From: an uncultured Oscillospiraceae bacterium
GTDB lineage: Bacteria; Bacillota; Clostridia; Oscillospirales; Acutalibacteraceae
NCBI GenBank assembly: GCA_900552925.1
Contig: USBH01000093.1
Span: forward strand, 1 to 6,657
DNA length: 6,657 bases
Reading direction: 5' to 3'
Below, piece after piece: positions 4,805 through 6,657 of the stretch. Below the pieces are notes generated by a model, which had not been told where the DNA came from, made no database searches, and saw only the letters and a program-made list of their open reading frames with translations. Made by a program: the position numbers and the translations under genes. How positions within the stretch are numbered: the first letter of the stretch is position 1; each line of letters opens with the position of its first letter.

Positions 4805-6523
4805 ATGTTGAAAAGTCAGGAAATCCGCAAAATCGCGCCGGAAATGGACCCGCTGCGCATGGGCATGGGCTGGAAAGAGGAGGACCTCGGAAAGCCGCAG
4901 ATTTTAATTGAAAGCACCTACGGACAGAGCCACCCGGGCTCCGCGCACCTTCTGGGCCTCGCGCAGAAGGCGCAGGCCGGCGCCGACAGCGCGGGCGGCA
5001 AGGCCGCGCTCTATTTCGCGACCGACATCTGCGACGGCATGGCGCAGGGCCACGACGGCATCAACTACTCGCTGCCCTCGCGCGACATCATCGCCGACCT
5101 CGTCGAGATCCACGCAAACGCGACGACGTTCGACGGCGGCGTGTTCCTCGCAAGCTGCGACAAATCCGTGCCGGCGCTTCTGATGGCGATCGGGCGCATC
5201 AACATCCCGGCCGTGTTCGTCACGGGCGGCGTCATGGAGGCGGGCCCCGACCTCCTGACGCTCGAGCAGATCGGCAAATACAGCGCGATGTTCCAGCGCG
5301 GCGAAATCACCGAAGAACAGTTCACCTACTACAAGCACAACGCCTGCCCCTCCTGCGGCGCGTGCTCCTTCATGGGCACGGCCTCGACGATGCAGATCAT
5401 GGCGGAGTCGCTCGGCCTGATGCTGCCCGGCTCCGCGCTGATGCCGGCGACCTGCGCCGACCTCGGCGACGTGGCGGTGGAGGCCGGCAAAGCGGCCGTT
5501 GCGCTGGCCGAAAAGGGCATCCGCGCCTCCGACATTGTGACGCAGAAGTCCTTTGAGAACGCGATCATGGTGCACGCGGCGATCTCCGGCTCAACCAACA
5601 CGCTGATGCATCTGCCCGCCATCGCGCATGAATTCGGCATCGAGCTCGACGCCGACGCGTTCGACCGCCTGCACCGCGGCGCGCATTACCTGCTGAACAT
5701 CCGCCCCGCCGGCGAATGGCCCGCCCAGTACTTCTACTACGCGGGCAGCGTGCCGCGCATCATGGAGGAGATCCGCAGCATGCTCCACCTCGACGTGCTG
5801 ACCGTGACCGGCAAAACGCTCGGCGAGAATCTCGACGCGCTGAAGGCGAGCGGCTACTACGAAAAGTGCGACGGCTACCTGCGCAAAACCGGCCTCAAGC
5901 GCACCGACGTGATCCGCAGCTTCGACGACCCGATCGGCACAAACGGCGCGATCGCGATCCTGCGCGGCAACATCGCCCCGGACGGCGCGGTCGTCAAGCA
6001 CACTGCCGTGCCGAAGGAAATGCACAAGGCGCTGCTCCGCGCCCGCCCGTTCAATTCCGAGGAGGCGGCGATCGACGCGATCCTCACCCACAAGATCCAG
6101 CCCGGCGACGCGGTCATCATCCGCTATGAAGGCCCGCGCGGCAGCGGCATGCCCGAGATGTTCTACACGACCGAGGCGATCTCGAGCGACCCGGCGCTTG
6201 CCGCCAGCATCGCGCTGCTGACCGACGGGCGCTTCTCCGGCGCGAGCCGCGGCCCGGCCATCGGCCACATCTCGCCCGAAGCCGCCGAGGGCGGCCCGAT
6301 CGCGCTCGTCGAGGAGGGCGACCTGATCGAGATCGACATCGAAAAGCGCGTTCTGCGCGTCTGCGGCATCCACGGCACGCCGATGGACGAAGCGGAGATC
6401 GCGCGCGTTTTCGCCGAACGGCGCAAGACGCTTCCGCCGTTTCAGAGCCGCTACACGCGCGGCGTGCTGAAACGGTTCACACAATCCGCACAGTCGCCGA
6501 TGAAGGGCGGCTACATGGACTGA
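4805..6523 (+). CDS. IlvD/Edd-family dehydratase (dihydroxy-acid or sugar-acid dehydratase)
   Basis: 572 residues, normal for the family, which removes water from dihydroxy acids or aldonates with an Fe-S cluster and Mg2+. Landmarks: GQSHPGSAHL (40-49), DICDGMAQG (74-82), SLPSRD (89-94), SCDK (117-120), CPSCGAC (181-187), PGSALMPAT (208-216), GSTNTLMHLPAIAH (262-275), VTGKTLGENL (334-343), GNIAPDGAVVK (388-398), GMPEM (448-452) and TDGRFSG (473-479) with the catalytic serine Ser478. Likely cluster ligands are Cys118 and Cys187; likely Mg ligands are Asp77, Asp119, a modified Lys120 and Glu451. The plant-type 'PCN' cysteine near residue 45 is absent (HPGS), as in E. coli IlvD. Cys76 before Asp77 instead recalls Edd (6-phosphogluconate dehydratase). 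The middle and C-terminal parts also resemble YjhG/YagF xylonate dehydratases. Automatic annotation would call this ilvD, but valine/isoleucine synthesis is not proven, since no ilv or leu gene adjoins. It follows the lipoprotein gene by 25 bases and ends in a strong terminator. Confidence 0.88.
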   Translation: MLKSQEIRKIAPEMDPLRMGMGWKEEDLGKPQILIESTYGQSHPGSAHLLGLAQKAQAGADSAGGKAALYFATDICDGMAQGHDGINYSLPSRDIIADLVEIHANATTFDGGVFLASCDKSVPALLMAIGRINIPAVFVTGGVMEAGPDLLTLEQIGKYSAMFQRGEITEEQFTYYKHNACPSCGACSFMGTASTMQIMAESLGLMLPGSALMPATCADLGDVAVEAGKAAVALAEKGIRASDIVTQKSFENAIMVHAAISGSTNTLMHLPAIAHEFGIELDADAFDRLHRGAHYLLNIRPAGEWPAQYFYYAGSVPRIMEEIRSMLHLDVLTVTGKTLGENLDALKASGYYEKCDGYLRKTGLKRTDVIRSFDDPIGTNGAIAILRGNIAPDGAVVKHTAVPKEMHKALLRARPFNSEEAAIDAILTHKIQPGDAVIIRYEGPRGSGMPEMFYTTEAISSDPALAASIALLTDGRFSGASRGPAIGHISPEAAEGGPIALVEEGDLIEIDIEKRVLRVCGIHGTPMDEAEIARVFAERRKTLPPFQSRYTRGVLKRFTQSAQSPMKGGYMD

Positions 6524-6535
6524 CGCACCCCAGCG

Positions 6536-6574
6536 GCGCGGATGCAGGACGATCCCCCTGCATCCGCGCTTTTT
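6536..6574 (+). terminator. Strong intrinsic terminator after the dehydratase gene
   Basis: A perfect 13-bp stem, GCGCGGATGCAGG (6536-6548) with CCTGCATCCGCGC (6557-6569), encloses an 8-nt loop and is followed directly by TTTTT (6570-6574). It starts 13 nt after the stop codon. It ends the plus-strand unit; on the minus strand there is no T-run, so it works one way. Confidence 0.95.
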
Positions 6575-6604
6575 GCATTCCCGCAAAACGCCCGTGTGTG
6601 CGCT

Positions 6605-6640
6605 GCCGTCCGTCCCCCGTTGAACGCTCCTGCGGACGGC
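6605..6640. repeat. Short inverted repeat near the right end
   Basis: GCCGTCCG (6605-6612) is complementary to CGGACGGC (6633-6640) around a 20-nt spacer. Neither side carries a T-run. It may belong to an element that continues beyond the window; no gene is visible in 6575-6657. Confidence 0.3.
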
Positions 6641-6657
6641 GCCGGCGGGAGCAATGC

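Noticed and set aside
4904..6586. Long minus-strand open frames opposite the dehydratase, and one opposite the asparaginase (2031-2825)
   Set aside because: Rich in His, Arg, Ala and Val repeats typical of antisense frames of GC-rich genes; no motif and no supported start.
1..6657. CRISPR arrays, tRNA or rRNA genes, IS elements, phage, toxin-antitoxin or defence genes
   Set aside because: Looked for on both strands; no repeat arrays, cloverleaf-like sequence, transposase or defence motifs were seen.

Overview
This window looks like one end of an assembled contig, probably from a metagenome or isolate shotgun library, of a GC-rich low-GC-phylum relative: a Clostridia/Oscillospiraceae-type gut Firmicute is the best guess. 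The reasons are strong purine-rich Shine-Dalgarno sites, readable TTGACA/TATAAT-type promoters, a Gram-positive style lipoprotein and strong G/C preference at third codon positions. The taxonomy is inference only. Bases 1-50 are not genomic. They are the end of Illumina P7, an 8-base index and the Nextera transposase adapter.

Layout, left to right. (1) A minus-strand pair, cutC (1113-1883) followed 4 nt later by a partial AAA+/Clp-like protein (51-1108) whose C-terminus is lost at the adapter. All the ATPase motifs that can be read in the AAA+ protein are degenerate. (2) A 195-nt divergent intergenic region (1884-2078) with a palindromic -10 element that reads TATAAT on both strands and a GC-rich inverted repeat in the presumed cutC leader. 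(3) A plus-strand asparaginase of the thermolabile Rhizobium etli type (2079-3092). Its best intrinsic terminator lies inside the 3' end of the convergent next gene. (4) aroD, type I 3-dehydroquinate dehydratase, on the minus strand (3120-3845) with a near-consensus promoter. (5) A 148-nt divergent intergenic region with back-to-back promoters. (6) A plus-strand two-gene unit: a lipoprotein with an OB-like domain (3994-4779), then an IlvD/Edd-family dehydratase (4805-6523). It closes with a strong intrinsic terminator at 6536-6574. The last 80 bases hold no gene that I can support.

The genes look like housekeeping and amino-acid or sugar-acid metabolism: asparagine breakdown, shikimate pathway, branched-chain amino acid or aldonate dehydration, and metal homeostasis. 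They do not form one evident pathway or a defence or mobile system. No tRNA, rRNA, CRISPR, IS element or phage gene was seen. The items most worth a second look are the pseudo-ATPase-like Clp homologue, the mixed cluster-ligand pattern of the dehydratase, the misplaced Shine-Dalgarno of the lipoprotein gene, and the adapter-derived protein tail that would enter databases if this contig were annotated automatically.
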